Assembly: GCA_038210985.1 (NCBI GenBank)
Contig: JBBQWB010000001.1
Span: 45,053-109,052 of the forward strand
Direction of reading: 5' to 3'
Source: JAQUGA01 sp038210985
Lineage (GTDB): Bacteria > Bacteroidota > Bacteroidia > Bacteroidales > WCHB1-69
DNA length: 64,000 bases
Shown: in pieces, positions 1-8,921 of the stretch
Numbering within the stretch: position 1 is the first letter of the stretch
Layout: each line of letters starts with the position of its first letter
Notes under the pieces: model-generated
The model's database searches: none
What the model was told of the DNA's origin: nothing
Seen by the model: only the letters and a program-made list of their open reading frames with translations
Position numbers and translations under genes: made by a program

Positions 1-1136
1 GAATTAATGCTCAAATTAAGGCACTTCAAAATAATGTAGCTGCTATTTATCCCGATATTGACGGAATACCCGAATTAAAAGAGGAAGCTGCAAAGTTTTG
101 CAAAAACTTTATCAACATTGAGGTAAAACCATACAATTGTATCCCTACTGTAGGTTCTATGATGGGTGGATTTGCATCTTTTCTAACACTCTCGAAAATG
201 AATCCCAAAAAAGATACTACTCTTTTTATTGACCCTGGTTTCCCTGTTCAAAAACAACAACACAAAGTTTTAGGAATCAAATTTGAATCCTTTGATGTGT
301 ACGATTATCGTGGAGATAAACTTAGAGATAAGCTCGATTCAATGCTTTCAAAAGGAAACATTAATTCGATGATTTATTCAAATCCTAATAATCCTGCATG
401 GATTTGCTTTACCGATAAAGAATTGAGAATTATTGGCGAAATGGCAACTAAATACGATGTGGTGGTGATTGAAGATTTAGCCTATTTTGGAATGGATTTC
501 CGAACGGATATTTCAAAGCCAGGTGTTCCTCCTTATCAGCCCAGCGTTGCAAAATATACCGATAAATTTATTTTATTTATTTCTAGCTCCAAAGCTTTTA
601 GTTATGCTGGCGAACGAATCGGAATAATGATTGTTTCGGATGCTCTGTTTTGTGAAGATTTCGAAGGCTTAACTCCTTTCTTTGGAACACCTACGTTTGG
701 AAGAGCAATAGTTTATGGTGCCGTTTACTCCATAAGTTCGGGTACTTCTCATTCCGCTCAATATGCATTAGCCGCAATTTTAAAAGCATGCAACGATGGT
801 AGCTATAATTATTTGAATGATGTTAAGGTATATGGAAGAAAAGCTTCCGAAATGAAAAAAATGTTTGTGGATAATGGATTTAAAATAGTTTACGACACCG
901 ATGGCGAAGAACCTATTGCAGACGGTTTTTATTTTACCATTTCATATCCAGGATTTAGTGGCGAAGACCTTTTAGAAGAATTTTTATACTATGGTATTAG
1001 TGCTATTTCATTAGGAATAACTGGAAGTATGCGAACCGAAGGGCTTAGAGCTTGCGTTTCGTTAGTGGATAAAAACCAATTTTCGGATTTAGAATACCGA
1101 TTGGAAAAATTTAAAGAACATCATCCCTTGAAATAA
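1..1136 (+). CDS. Pyridoxal-phosphate aminotransferase, class I/II (5' truncated by window edge)
   Basis: The reading frame is open from base 3 of the window to the TAA at 1134-1136, so the N-terminus lies outside. The visible part is the large and small domain of a fold-type I aminotransferase, which moves an amino group between an amino acid and a 2-oxo acid through pyridoxal phosphate. Seen: the SNPNNP motif, an IEDLAYFG segment carrying the Asp that contacts the cofactor nitrogen, the SSSKAFSYAGERIG segment with the Schiff-base lysine, and a C-terminal EGLRAC arginine that usually binds the substrate carboxylate. Substrate specificity cannot be read from this. A strong hairpin terminator follows at once, so this is the last gene of its transcript. 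The first ATG inside the window (159) is internal and not the true start. Confidence 0.85.
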   Translation, partial: INAQIKALQNNVAAIYPDIDGIPELKEEAAKFCKNFINIEVKPYNCIPTVGSMMGGFASFLTLSKMNPKKDTTLFIDPGFPVQKQQHKVLGIKFESFDVYDYRGDKLRDKLDSMLSKGNINSMIYSNPNNPAWICFTDKELRIIGEMATKYDVVVIEDLAYFGMDFRTDISKPGVPPYQPSVAKYTDKFILFISSSKAFSYAGERIGIMIVSDALFCEDFEGLTPFFGTPTFGRAIVYGAVYSISSGTSHSAQYALAAILKACNDGSYNYLNDVKVYGRKASEMKKMFVDNGFKIVYDTDGEEPIADGFYFTISYPGFSGEDLLEEFLYYGISAISLGITGSMRTEGLRACVSLVDKNQFSDLEYRLEKFKEHHPLK

Positions 1137-1172
1137 AATAAGGTTTTGAATAGACTTTACATATTTTTTTTT

Positions 1173-1214
1173 AAACAAAAGTGCCTGATTAAAAACAGGC
1201 ACTTTTGTTTTTTA
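1173..1214 (+). terminator. Intrinsic terminator of the aminotransferase gene
   Basis: A perfect 15-bp inverted repeat (1173-1187 with 1196-1210, loop 1188-1195) built around GTGCCTG/CAGGCAC runs into a T-rich tract. The A-rich foot of the stem makes it usable in both directions. Confidence 0.85.
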
Positions 1215-1357
1215 TCGAGGTAAATCTGCAATTTTACACGACAAACTAATTCAAAATCACTATAAACCAAATAAAATGGTTTAAAAATGATGATTTCAGA
1301 GTTTGTCCTTTGTTTTCAGTTGTTTAAATAACCATATTGACTACTTGTCAAATTTAG

Positions 1358-1389
1358 TTGTTTGGAGGGCTAAAGCTGTATTATCTTTG
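1358..1389 (+). promoter_or_regulatory. Bacteroidota-type promoter for the 119-residue exported protein
   Basis: TATCTTTG at 1382-1389 matches the TAnnTTTG -7 element exactly. A TTG at 1358-1360 (spacing 21) or TTTG at 1361-1364 (spacing 17) can serve as the -33 element. The predicted transcript starts near 1395, about 20 nt before the ATG at 1415. Confidence 0.6.
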
Positions 1390-1414
1390 GCTCATCAAAC
1401 ATATAAAAACAAAC

Positions 1415-1774
1415 ATGAAAACAAAAATAACAACCATCGCATTTCTTCTTTTAGTTTCAGTATTTAGTTTAAAAGCAAACAATGATGGAGAAGAAAAAGT
1501 AATCAATAAAAATCGCATCGAAATAATTAAAGATTTTATCAAGACTGAAGTTTTAAAAGAAAAACCAATTTTCACTTCCGACTCAAAAGAACAAGTTCTT
1601 GCATTTGATGCTCGTATTGTTGAAGATGGTACAATTAAAGTTGAAAACATAAATTGCTCAAATCCTATTCAAGGCATGATGGTTCGCAACAAACTAGAAA
1701 GTCTTTTGATATACAATCCTGAAGATGTTGTTGGAAGCGTAATAACAATGAAGTTTAAATTTGTTCAAAAATAA
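1415..1774 (+). CDS. Small exported protein of unknown function
   Basis: A 119-residue protein starting with a clear signal peptide (MKTKITTIAFLLLVSVFSLKA, cleavage probably after the SLKA region). The frame also has a TTG at 1358, but the ATG at 1415 gives the clean signal peptide and lies just downstream of a matching promoter, so I chose it. The mature part is about 95 residues, charged, with a predicted helix (INKNRIEIIKDFIKTEV) followed by a mixed segment containing one cysteine. I recognise no domain. It sits alone between two terminators, so it is monocistronic. Location is probably periplasm or cell surface; function unknown. Confidence 0.7.
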   Translation: MKTKITTIAFLLLVSVFSLKANNDGEEKVINKNRIEIIKDFIKTEVLKEKPIFTSDSKEQVLAFDARIVEDGTIKVENINCSNPIQGMMVRNKLESLLIYNPEDVVGSVITMKFKFVQK

Positions 1775-1826
1775 TCCTACCCTAACCCATCCCGGGTTAA
1801 AATCCTATCTGAATTTCCTGAAGATT

Positions 1827-1857
1827 AGCCGATTCCCTATCGGCTTTTCTTTTTTTT
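1827..1857 (+). terminator. Intrinsic terminator of the small exported protein gene
   Basis: AGCCGAT (1827-1833), a five-base loop, then ATCGGCT (1839-1845), followed by a T tract to about 1857. The rest of the 1775-2135 gap is AT-rich and holds only this hairpin and the promoter of the next gene. Confidence 0.85.
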
Positions 1858-2033
1858 AATTACTTGCATTTATTTGCTTTTAGCTATTATTTTTCTCGAT
1901 TATAGGAAAAACTTTTACTTAGTTTATTTGTTTAACAATTGTCAGAATTGGCGTTAGATACATGTTTAATGGACTATTCTATCGATTAAAATAAAATAAT
2001 GTTAAAGAAATATTTCAAAATTTGGCTTGGTTG

Positions 2034-2064
2034 TTGAAAGATAATAAAAAATAACTTACTTTTG
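2034..2064 (+). promoter_or_regulatory. Promoter of the tandem TPR genes
   Basis: TTG at 2034-2036, 20 bp spacing, then TACTTTTG at 2057-2064, a full match to the Bacteroidota -33/-7 pattern. The leader would be about 65 nt. A second exact -7 match (TAATTTTG) lies at 2094-2101 but without a -33 partner. Confidence 0.6.
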
Positions 2065-2135
2065 AAACGGAAAGCTCGTTATTATTTTTTGATTAATTTT
2101 GCTTTTTTTACAGATAACAATTAATATAATTAACA

Positions 2136-2582
2136 ATGAAGAAAATATTTTTAGTGTTTAGCTTAGTTTTGTTTAGTATTACTGTGTTTTCACAAGAGAC
2201 AGCAAGGGAGTTGTTAGATCAAGGAGTTAATCAAATAACTCGAAAAAACTACAAAAAAGCCATTGAATTATTCGACAAAGCAATAGTACTTGATAATGGC
2301 GACCAAGAATTGTATGCTCATCGAGGTCAGGCTAAACATTATTTAGGCTTATATCAAGAAGCAATTCTCGATTATAATAAAGCTATTCAAATTGAACCAG
2401 ATTATGCTGAGGTTTATCACCTAAGAGGTCTAGCAAAAGCCGAATTAAAAGACATGAATGGTGCTTGCGAAGATTGGGAAAAATCTTACGAAAAAGGAGA
2501 AAAAAGAGCGATGGAATTGTTGATTGAATTTTGTAAGGAATACTTAGATAATGACGGTTCTACAACTAAACCTAAAAAGTAA
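2136..2582 (+). CDS. Exported TPR-repeat protein 1
   Basis: A 148-residue protein: signal peptide (about residues 1-19, ending SITVFSQ), then about three tetratricopeptide helices pairs. Repeat signatures are visible as KNYKKAIELFDKAIVLD, GLYQEAILDYNKAIQIEPDY and a shortened last unit KAELKDMNGACEDW. TPR arrays bind peptides or partner proteins, here in the periplasm or on the outer membrane. The next gene is a clear paralogue, 21 bp downstream, so the pair arose by tandem duplication and is probably co-transcribed. The GACEDW ending with a cysteine is shared by both copies. Specific partner unknown. Confidence 0.8.
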   Translation: MKKIFLVFSLVLFSITVFSQETARELLDQGVNQITRKNYKKAIELFDKAIVLDNGDQELYAHRGQAKHYLGLYQEAILDYNKAIQIEPDYAEVYHLRGLAKAELKDMNGACEDWEKSYEKGEKRAMELLIEFCKEYLDNDGSTTKPKK

Positions 2583-2603
2583 TTTTAAAAAAAAAATCGG
2601 ATT

Positions 2604-3035
2604 ATGAAAACATTGAAATTGACGCTAATATTTTCTTTTCTTTTATTCTTTATAAGTTCATTTTCTTTTGCTCAAAATACAGCGGATGATTATTTGAAGT
2701 GTGGAATTAAGCATCTGGAAAAAAAACATTACGATAAAGCACTTGAGAGTTTTGAAAATGCATATGTGCTAAATTCTAACGACGCAAATATTTTAGCTTT
2801 CAGAGGACAAGCCAAGCATCATCTTAATAAGTATCAAGAAGCAATTTTAGATTATAATAAAGCCTTGGAATTGCAGCCAAATTACGCCGAAGTATTTCAT
2901 TTACGTGGACTTGCAAGGTTTGAGCTAAAAGACACCACCGGTGCTTGCGAAGATTGGGACAAAGCAAATAAATTAGGCTATTCGGATGTAATAGATCTAA
3001 TTATTCAATATTGTATGCCTAAAACTGCAGAATAA
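2604..3035 (+). CDS. Exported TPR-repeat protein 2, tandem paralogue
   Basis: A 143-residue protein with the same architecture as its upstream neighbour: signal peptide to about residue 23 (SFSFAQ), then TPR units KKHYDKALESFENAYVLN, NKYQEAILDYNKALELQPNY and the terminal GACEDWDKA unit. The two proteins match closely in the middle TPR (YQEAILDYNKA) and diverge at the N-terminus, as expected of an old tandem duplication. Likely a periplasmic or surface scaffold; no enzymatic domain is visible. Confidence 0.8.
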   Translation: MKTLKLTLIFSFLLFFISSFSFAQNTADDYLKCGIKHLEKKHYDKALESFENAYVLNSNDANILAFRGQAKHHLNKYQEAILDYNKALELQPNYAEVFHLRGLARFELKDTTGACEDWDKANKLGYSDVIDLIIQYCMPKTAE

Positions 3036-3149
3036 AGGATAATTCTTCAATTAGATATACTCAAATACCAAAAAAATCGTTAGCCAAATTAAGTATTGAT
3101 GTATTTTCTACTACTTTTGTTTGTATAAATTTATTTTTTGGTTAAAAGC

Positions 3150-3902
3150 ATGAAAAAAGTACTCTTTTTAATATTATTTGTTACAAGTTCTCTTACAAAT
3201 AGCTTTTCACAATCCACCGTTGATTCAAGCGATTTTATTCTATTTTTCGATATTAATGTTGGCTACGATATGCCTGCTGCGGACATGTCAAATCGCTTTG
3301 GAATGAACTCTATTGTTGGTGCTGGATTTAATATCAAAACTAGACAAAATTGGACATTTGGCTGCTCGTATAATTATTTTTTTGGCGATGATGTGAAAAA
3401 TGAAAACGTATATTTATCCTCCATTTTAATATCCGAAGGTGTTATTATTGATGGAAACGGACAATATGCCGAAATTAATTTGATGGAAAGAGGATGGGAC
3501 GCCTTTTTAAAATTTGGCAAAGTTTTTCCATTCTCGAAAAACAGAAACTCTGGTATTTGGATAAACTCAGGTTTAGGATTATTACAACATAAAATTCTCA
3601 TCAATAACCCTTTAAATTTAGCACCTCAAATAAAAGGCGATTACAAAAAAGGATACGATAAATTATCAAATGGTTTTGCTTTAAATCAATTTGTTGGGTA
3701 TGTTTGGATTAATAAAAAAAACATTTTTAATACCTATGCGGGATTTGAAATTACCGCTGCTTGGACCGAAAATAGACGTTCTTGGGATTATATCCTTGCC
3801 AAAAAATTTGAGGAGAAAAGATTTGATGTGATTTTTGGTATAAAAGCAGGATGGATTATTCCAATATTCAAAAGGAGTCCCGACCCATTTTACTACAAAT
3901 AA
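3150..3902 (+). CDS. Outer-membrane beta-barrel protein, function unknown
   Basis: A 250-residue protein with a signal peptide (MKKVLFLILFVTSSLTNSFSQ). The mature part alternates polar and aromatic residues in short strands separated by glycine turns (for example NWTFGCSYNYFFGD, FDVIFGIKAGWIIPIF), the usual look of an 8-stranded outer-membrane barrel. The frame could start at a TTG at 3138, but the ATG at 3150 gives the signal peptide and lies about 25 nt after the predicted transcript start of a TACTTTTG -7 element at 3112-3119. It is followed 9 bp later by waaA. Function not recognised; ligand or transport role would be a guess. Confidence 0.65.
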   Translation: MKKVLFLILFVTSSLTNSFSQSTVDSSDFILFFDINVGYDMPAADMSNRFGMNSIVGAGFNIKTRQNWTFGCSYNYFFGDDVKNENVYLSSILISEGVIIDGNGQYAEINLMERGWDAFLKFGKVFPFSKNRNSGIWINSGLGLLQHKILINNPLNLAPQIKGDYKKGYDKLSNGFALNQFVGYVWINKKNIFNTYAGFEITAAWTENRRSWDYILAKKFEEKRFDVIFGIKAGWIIPIFKRSPDPFYYK

Positions 3903-3911
3903 TAAAATGCT

Positions 3912-5141
3912 ATGAGGTTATTATATTCTCTTGCAATTTTTACATACAGCTTAATAATTAAAATTTTTTCAATATTTAATTCAAAGGCTAAACTATGGAT
4001 TAATGGTAGAAAAAATGTATTCGAAAAATTGAAATTTTTTAAAAAGAGCAACTCAAATCCTATTATCTGGGTTCATTGTGCTTCTTTGGGCGAATTTGAA
4101 CAAGGTCGTCCTTTTATAGAAAAAATTAAAAAAGAAAAACCCGAATATCGGATACTGTTAACCTTTTTTTCTCCTTCAGGATTTGAAATCAGAAAAAAGT
4201 ATTTAGTAGCCGATTATGTTTCATACTTGCCCCAGGATTCAATAAAAAACTCCAAAAAATTTATTGATATTATTTCTCCCAAAATGGTTTTCTTTGTAAA
4301 GTACGAATATTGGTACAACTATATTAATCAATTAAATAGAAAAGAAATACCCTTTTATATCATTTCCGCAATATTTCGCAAAAAACAAATTTTCTTTAAA
4401 TGGTATGGCTCATGGTTTAGAAAGCAATTATTTAAAATTAGCTTTTTTTACACTCAAAACGACGAGAGTTTGCAACTGCTAAAAACCATAGGAATTACGA
4501 ACGCAATAAAAACTGGAGATACTCGATTTGATAGAGTTGCCGAAATTTGTAGTAAACCATTCAATATTGAACAGTTTGCTGGTTTTGAAAAATCAAAAAC
4601 CATTGTAATTGGAAGTAGTTGGCCCGATGATGAACAACTTATTCAAAAATCAATGTCGAAATTTCTGCAAATAAATTTAATTATTGCTCCCCATGATGTG
4701 GACGAAGAACGAATTTTATTTATTGAGAATATCTTTAAGGACAGAAAGTGCATTCGGTTTTCCAAACTAATAAAATCAGAAACGCAAAATTTTGATGTTG
4801 TGATTATCGATTCCATTGGACTGTTAAGCAGTTTGTATCAATATGGTTTTTTAGCCTATATTGGTGGTGGTTTTAATAAAGGGATTCACAATATTTTAGA
4901 AGCTTCTTGTTACGGTATACCAATCGTATTTGGACCAAATTATTTAAAATTTCAAGAAGCAGTGTCGCTAATTAATGAGGGAGGAGCTTTTTCGGTTAAT
5001 AATGAAGAAGATTTAAGCAGTTTAATATCTCGCCTTATTTCTAATCCAGAAGATACTGCAAGACGTAGTTTGATTTCGAAAAGCTTTACCCAGCAAAACA
5101 TTGGTGCAACTGAAAAAATTTACTCACACGTTTTTAAATGA
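3912..5141 (+). CDS. waaA: 3-deoxy-D-manno-octulosonic acid (Kdo) transferase
   Basis: A 409-residue GT30-type glycosyltransferase that adds Kdo from CMP-Kdo to the lipid A precursor on the inner face of the inner membrane. Seen: a hydrophobic N-terminal anchor (residues about 1-22), the N-terminal domain motif WVHCASLGEFEQGRP whose Glu61 aligns with the essential catalytic glutamate, SPSGFE and PKMVFFVKYEYWYN, and the C-terminal nucleotide-binding half with YIGGGFNKGIHNILEA and GIPIVFGPNYLKFQEA. Length is normal for the family. Its last four bases overlap the start of the next gene (ATGA), so translation is probably coupled. It shows the cell makes lipopolysaccharide or lipooligosaccharide. 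Confidence 0.93.
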   Translation: MRLLYSLAIFTYSLIIKIFSIFNSKAKLWINGRKNVFEKLKFFKKSNSNPIIWVHCASLGEFEQGRPFIEKIKKEKPEYRILLTFFSPSGFEIRKKYLVADYVSYLPQDSIKNSKKFIDIISPKMVFFVKYEYWYNYINQLNRKEIPFYIISAIFRKKQIFFKWYGSWFRKQLFKISFFYTQNDESLQLLKTIGITNAIKTGDTRFDRVAEICSKPFNIEQFAGFEKSKTIVIGSSWPDDEQLIQKSMSKFLQINLIIAPHDVDEERILFIENIFKDRKCIRFSKLIKSETQNFDVVIIDSIGLLSSLYQYGFLAYIGGGFNKGIHNILEASCYGIPIVFGPNYLKFQEAVSLINEGGAFSVNNEEDLSSLISRLISNPEDTARRSLISKSFTQQNIGATEKIYSHVFK

Positions 5142-6988
5142 AACATTTTTATTTAAAGAATATTGTTTTTAGCTTTTCCTTATTTTTTGCAATAACAAGC
5201 AACGTGCTTTATGCTCAAGTAGATATTACCTATCAAAGGTTGTCTCTTAAAGTTAATCCCGATACTGTCTTTATAGAGGGTGAATCAACCATTTGTTTTC
5301 GCCCTACACATGTTACAAACTATATTGAAATTGATTTGAATGACACGTTTCAAATTATTAGTTTTAAATATCAAAATAATGAATATCCATTTACTCGATT
5401 AAATCATAAAATTAGAGTTGAAAACGAATCTATGTTTTTGTCTAGTCGAATAGATTCGATTTACATTCATTATAAAGGGATTCCGAATAATAGTTTTAAT
5501 TCGAATTCAACCAATTTTTTGTTCCACGACACTGTTCCAATTTTTTGGACTCAATCGGAACCTTATGGTTGTGCCGATTGGTGGCCAACACAAAATAGTT
5601 TATCCGATAAAATCGACTCGATGGATATCATAATTACTTGTCCGTCAAGATATTGTTCTGCTTCCAATGGAATTTTAGTTTCTGATTCCATCCATAATTT
5701 CGAAAGAATATCTTTTTGGAAGCATCGCTATCCTATTGTTCCATATTTGGTTGGAGTAGCAGTTACAAACTATGTGATGTATTACGATACTGCGTATTTT
5801 GAAAACGACACCATTCCTATCATGAATTTTGTGTTCCCCGAGTATGAGTACGAATATCGATTAAATAGCTTTGCTACAGCTATAATGATGCATTATTTTA
5901 ATGTTACTTATGGCGAATATCCTTTTAAAAAAGAAAAGTATGGACATGCTCAAATTCCAGGATATGGAGGAATGGAAAATCAAACGATTACATTTTTATC
6001 GAGCTATTCGTACATGTTGGTTGCACACGAGTTATCGCATCATTGGTTTGGAAATTATATTACCTGCTCGTCGTGGTCAGATGTTTGGCTAAACGAAGGG
6101 TTTGCAACCTACACGTCCAATTTACTACTTAATTATGAGCCATCGCCCAACGGTTTTGATTATTGGAGATGGTATTGTGTAAATAGCATAACATCCGAAG
6201 CTAATGGCAGCGTTTGGGTTAGCGATACTAGCGATAGAAGTATAATTTTTTCGGGCAGACTTTCCTACGAAAAAGGAGGGATGTTGTTACACATGATTCA
6301 TTACAAAATTGGAGATTCACTCTATTTTTTAACAATGAAAAATTATTTAAACAACCCGAATTTTTCGTATAAATTTGCATCAACAGATGATTTTAAGGCA
6401 GTTATAGAAGTTACAGCGAATATCGATTTGGATAATTTTTTTAATTATTGGTTTTTTGGCGAAGGCTATCCTATATTTTCAATTAGAGCAAAAAATGGTG
6501 TTTCAAATAAATTACAAATTGCTATAAATTGTCAAAATTCTAGTTTAAATAATATTCCTTTCCAAGGCGAGTTGGAGTTATTAATTAAAAATAGTCAGTT
6601 TGACACCCTTGTTTCTGTAAATATGGATGAGTCTGAAAAAAATCTTTCATTTGATTTAAGCTTTGTTCCCGATAGTGTTATTGCCAATCCAAATCATCAC
6701 TTAATAACTCCACAAACATCTGTTTTCATAAACAATGAAGAAAAGCCATCTGCAGTTTGGATATATCCAAATCCAACAGCGGATTATGTTTCCTTTTATT
6801 GTCGAGAAACTAAAATTAAACACTTTATTATTTACGACAATTCAGGTCGTTTAATATTTGAAGAAAGTTTCGATTTTCCCGTCAAATATTACAAAATGAA
6901 CGTCAATTTACTTATTAGGGGTAGCTATTTTGTGCAATTTAGAAGTATTGGCGGGTTAATATTTAATAATATTTTAATAAAAATCTAA
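5138..6988 (+). CDS. Secreted M1-family metallopeptidase with T9SS sorting domain
   Basis: A 616-residue exported peptidase. After a signal peptide (to about residue 26, LYAQ) comes the M1 N-terminal beta-saddle, then the catalytic domain: GGMEN (277-281, the exopeptidase motif, usually GAMEN), zinc site HELSH (297-301) followed by HWFG, and the third zinc ligand Glu320 in NEGFATY. The C-terminal ERAP-like helical domain of full-length aminopeptidase N is missing; instead residues about 540-616 form a type A T9SS sorting domain starting with IYPNPTADYV. So it is exported by the Sec and then type IX pathway and likely trims peptides at the surface or outside the cell. The gene overlaps waaA by 4 bp, a physical link without an obvious functional one. 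Confidence 0.9.
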   Translation: MKHFYLKNIVFSFSLFFAITSNVLYAQVDITYQRLSLKVNPDTVFIEGESTICFRPTHVTNYIEIDLNDTFQIISFKYQNNEYPFTRLNHKIRVENESMFLSSRIDSIYIHYKGIPNNSFNSNSTNFLFHDTVPIFWTQSEPYGCADWWPTQNSLSDKIDSMDIIITCPSRYCSASNGILVSDSIHNFERISFWKHRYPIVPYLVGVAVTNYVMYYDTAYFENDTIPIMNFVFPEYEYEYRLNSFATAIMMHYFNVTYGEYPFKKEKYGHAQIPGYGGMENQTITFLSSYSYMLVAHELSHHWFGNYITCSSWSDVWLNEGFATYTSNLLLNYEPSPNGFDYWRWYCVNSITSEANGSVWVSDTSDRSIIFSGRLSYEKGGMLLHMIHYKIGDSLYFLTMKNYLNNPNFSYKFASTDDFKAVIEVTANIDLDNFFNYWFFGEGYPIFSIRAKNGVSNKLQIAINCQNSSLNNIPFQGELELLIKNSQFDTLVSVNMDESEKNLSFDLSFVPDSVIANPNHHLITPQTSVFINNEEKPSAVWIYPNPTADYVSFYCRETKIKHFIIYDNSGRLIFEESFDFPVKYYKMNVNLLIRGSYFVQFRSIGGLIFNNILIKI

Positions 6989-7130
6989 AATGCAAATTTT
7001 TAAACAATCAGAAAATCAGCATAATAGAATATTAACGTATATTTTATCTCATTTAATTTAAAGATGAACTGTTTTAAATAAATTTTTTGTAAGTTTGTGC
7101 ATTGGTAAAAAGTAACCTAAAGTTTAACTA

Positions 7131-7733
7131 ATGAATGCTTTTGATATTGACGTTCAGTTAATAAAAAAAAATGAATTGACCCAAGTTGCACTTGAGGTTT
7201 TTCAAAAAAACAAACACTTTGAGTTTTCGTTAAATAATGCTTGCAAAGCAATGAATATTAGCGAAAAGGAGTTTGTTGTTCTTTTTCGTGATTACGATGA
7301 GTTTTTGATGCAGATAATTGCATATTATACTCGAAATATTCAAGAATTAATTGAGCCAATTTTAGCGGATATTAAAGTGGAACCACTAAAAAGGATTGAA
7401 AACTTATACACGTATTATGTGGATCATTATGTCAACAAAAATACTTTTCCTTTTGGTACAATTGCTAATAGAATTATTCACACAACTAACAATCAGGACA
7501 TTAAGCAAGCAGCAATGGATGTGTTTAACATGGTTAAACGGAGCCATTATATTTGTATTGTTGAAGCGAAGAAAAATGGAACAATGGATGCAAGGGTTGA
7601 TGCGGAGAAGTTATCGGAATTTATTATAAATGCATGGGAAGGAACGCTTCTACATTTTTATGAATCAGGTTCAATAAAAGCATTATTTATCTTTAATGTG
7701 GTTCTACGTAAGAATATCTTACATTTAGTTTAG
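7131..7733 (+). CDS. TetR/AcrR-like transcriptional regulator
   Basis: A 200-residue protein with an N-terminal helix-turn-helix region (about residues 12-60, containing FSLNNACKAMNISEKEFVVLF) and an all-helical ligand-binding half (WEGTLLHFYESGSIKALFIF near the end) like other TetR proteins. The recognition helix is divergent: the usual YxHF is VVLF, so DNA binding is plausible but less certain than the fold. An exact -7 element TAAGTTTG lies at 7090-7097, giving a leader of about 30 nt. Convergent with the arginase-like gene, which ends 4 bp away; no obvious target gene is adjacent. It may control itself or a distant efflux or fatty-acid gene. Confidence 0.7.
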   Translation: MNAFDIDVQLIKKNELTQVALEVFQKNKHFEFSLNNACKAMNISEKEFVVLFRDYDEFLMQIIAYYTRNIQELIEPILADIKVEPLKRIENLYTYYVDHYVNKNTFPFGTIANRIIHTTNNQDIKQAAMDVFNMVKRSHYICIVEAKKNGTMDARVDAEKLSEFIINAWEGTLLHFYESGSIKALFIFNVVLRKNILHLV

Positions 7734-7736
7734 TTT

Positions 7737-8918
7737 CTAAATCATTTTTTTCATAGCTTGCCACCATCTTTCAGGGATGTCGTCGTTGCATGCTGTTTCA
7801 TAATCTTTATACGAACAAGGAATGATATTATGTCTTTCGTATCTAGTTTTTTTATCTATCGGATAAGGAACTTCCATCCACCAACGTTCGGTTTTTTTGC
7901 TCTTATAAAATTTAATATCATACAAACCTTCCTGAATGGAAACATAATATTTGATAAAATGGTCTTTTGTAATATTTGGGTAATCATTTTTACGGTTGTA
8001 ATATCCCTCAATAAAATACCATATCATTTGAGATATTAAAGTAGCAGACTGCCAATTATTATCAAACAAAGGATTATATTCAAAAAAACCGATAGCACTT
8101 AGCTTATCACTTATTCCTGCATATCTGGTAATTTGGCAAATTTCATCTCCGGCAAATCCGTTAGGAGAAGCAAAATAATTAGCAGGCAAATCACTTTGAC
8201 GAATTGCTCCCATGTCAATAGAAACCATGTCGGCATTTCTCATCACTGGTTCTACTTCTTGCATGTCTGCTCTAACATTTCCCAGTCGGTATGTGTCGAA
8301 GAACAAGTTTTTCATTAATTCAATCGAATCTTGCTCGACAAAATAGGTTTGATAGCCAATATTTGTATAATTAAAGAGGTAGTTGGGTTGTTGAAGAATT
8401 AGTTTGTTAATATATGCTTGTGAGTTCATTGGTGATTCTTCTGAGCCAATATCAAAACGGGAATCGACTGACACAATGTTTATTACCCTTTTAATTTTTT
8501 CGTATGCTTTATACATTGCATAAGTTAAATCTTGGCTTCCACCAATAATTATTGGAGTAATATTGTATTCAAACAAAATAGCCATTATTTCGCTTATTGC
8601 AACGTAAGTGTCATTAATTGTTTGCCCATTTCGCAGATTTCCTAAGTCGGCAATTTTAATATTTGGTTTACTAGCATAGAGTTGGTAAAATTTATTTCGG
8701 ATATAATCAGGAGCTTTTCCACAGCCTTGATTTTCAAGAGCATTGCGTTCTTCACAAACTCCAATAAAAGCAATATCTATTCCTTCGAGGCTAGGAAATC
8801 CATTTTCTTTGTTGTGAATTTGCAACAAATGTCCAAAGGCACTATTGGTATATCTTTCGGTATTAAAAGATACAGTTTCTTCGTTAATAGGTTCAAAAAA
8901 CAAATGCAAATCCATCAT
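7737..8918 (-). CDS. Arginase/agmatinase-fold protein lacking half of the metal ligands
   Basis: A 393-residue member of the ureohydrolase (arginase, agmatinase, formimidoylglutamase) fold. The fold landmarks are all there but the catalytic residues are not: the GGxH motif reads GGSQD (His to Gln129), DAHxD reads DSRFD (152-156, His to Arg154), and SxDxDxxD reads SIDMGAIR (Asp235 kept, second Asp to Gly237). Three of six manganese ligands are therefore lost, so hydrolysis of a guanidino substrate is unlikely and a binding, regulatory or altered role is inferred. The protein is otherwise intact and full length, with extra N- and C-terminal segments. It lies 3 bp downstream of topA in the same orientation, almost certainly one transcript. 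Automated pipelines may call it formimidoylglutamase; the motif losses argue against that. Confidence 0.8.
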   Translation of the reverse strand: MMDLHLFFEPINEETVSFNTERYTNSAFGHLLQIHNKENGFPSLEGIDIAFIGVCEERNALENQGCGKAPDYIRNKFYQLYASKPNIKIADLGNLRNGQTINDTYVAISEIMAILFEYNITPIIIGGSQDLTYAMYKAYEKIKRVINIVSVDSRFDIGSEESPMNSQAYINKLILQQPNYLFNYTNIGYQTYFVEQDSIELMKNLFFDTYRLGNVRADMQEVEPVMRNADMVSIDMGAIRQSDLPANYFASPNGFAGDEICQITRYAGISDKLSAIGFFEYNPLFDNNWQSATLISQMIWYFIEGYYNRKNDYPNITKDHFIKYYVSIQEGLYDIKFYKSKKTERWWMEVPYPIDKKTRYERHNIIPCSYKDYETACNDDIPERWWQAMKKMI

Positions 8919-8921
8919 AAT

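Noticed and set aside
1358..1414. Extended N-terminus of the 119-residue protein from TTG 1358
   Set aside because: It would put the promoter inside the gene and spoil the signal peptide.
3138..3149. TTG start of the barrel protein
   Set aside because: The ATG at 3150 gives a normal signal peptide, the added residues MVKS do not.
7737..8918. Calling the arginase-fold protein formimidoylglutamase
   Set aside because: Key metal ligands are substituted (Q129, R154, G237), so a catalytic name is not supported.
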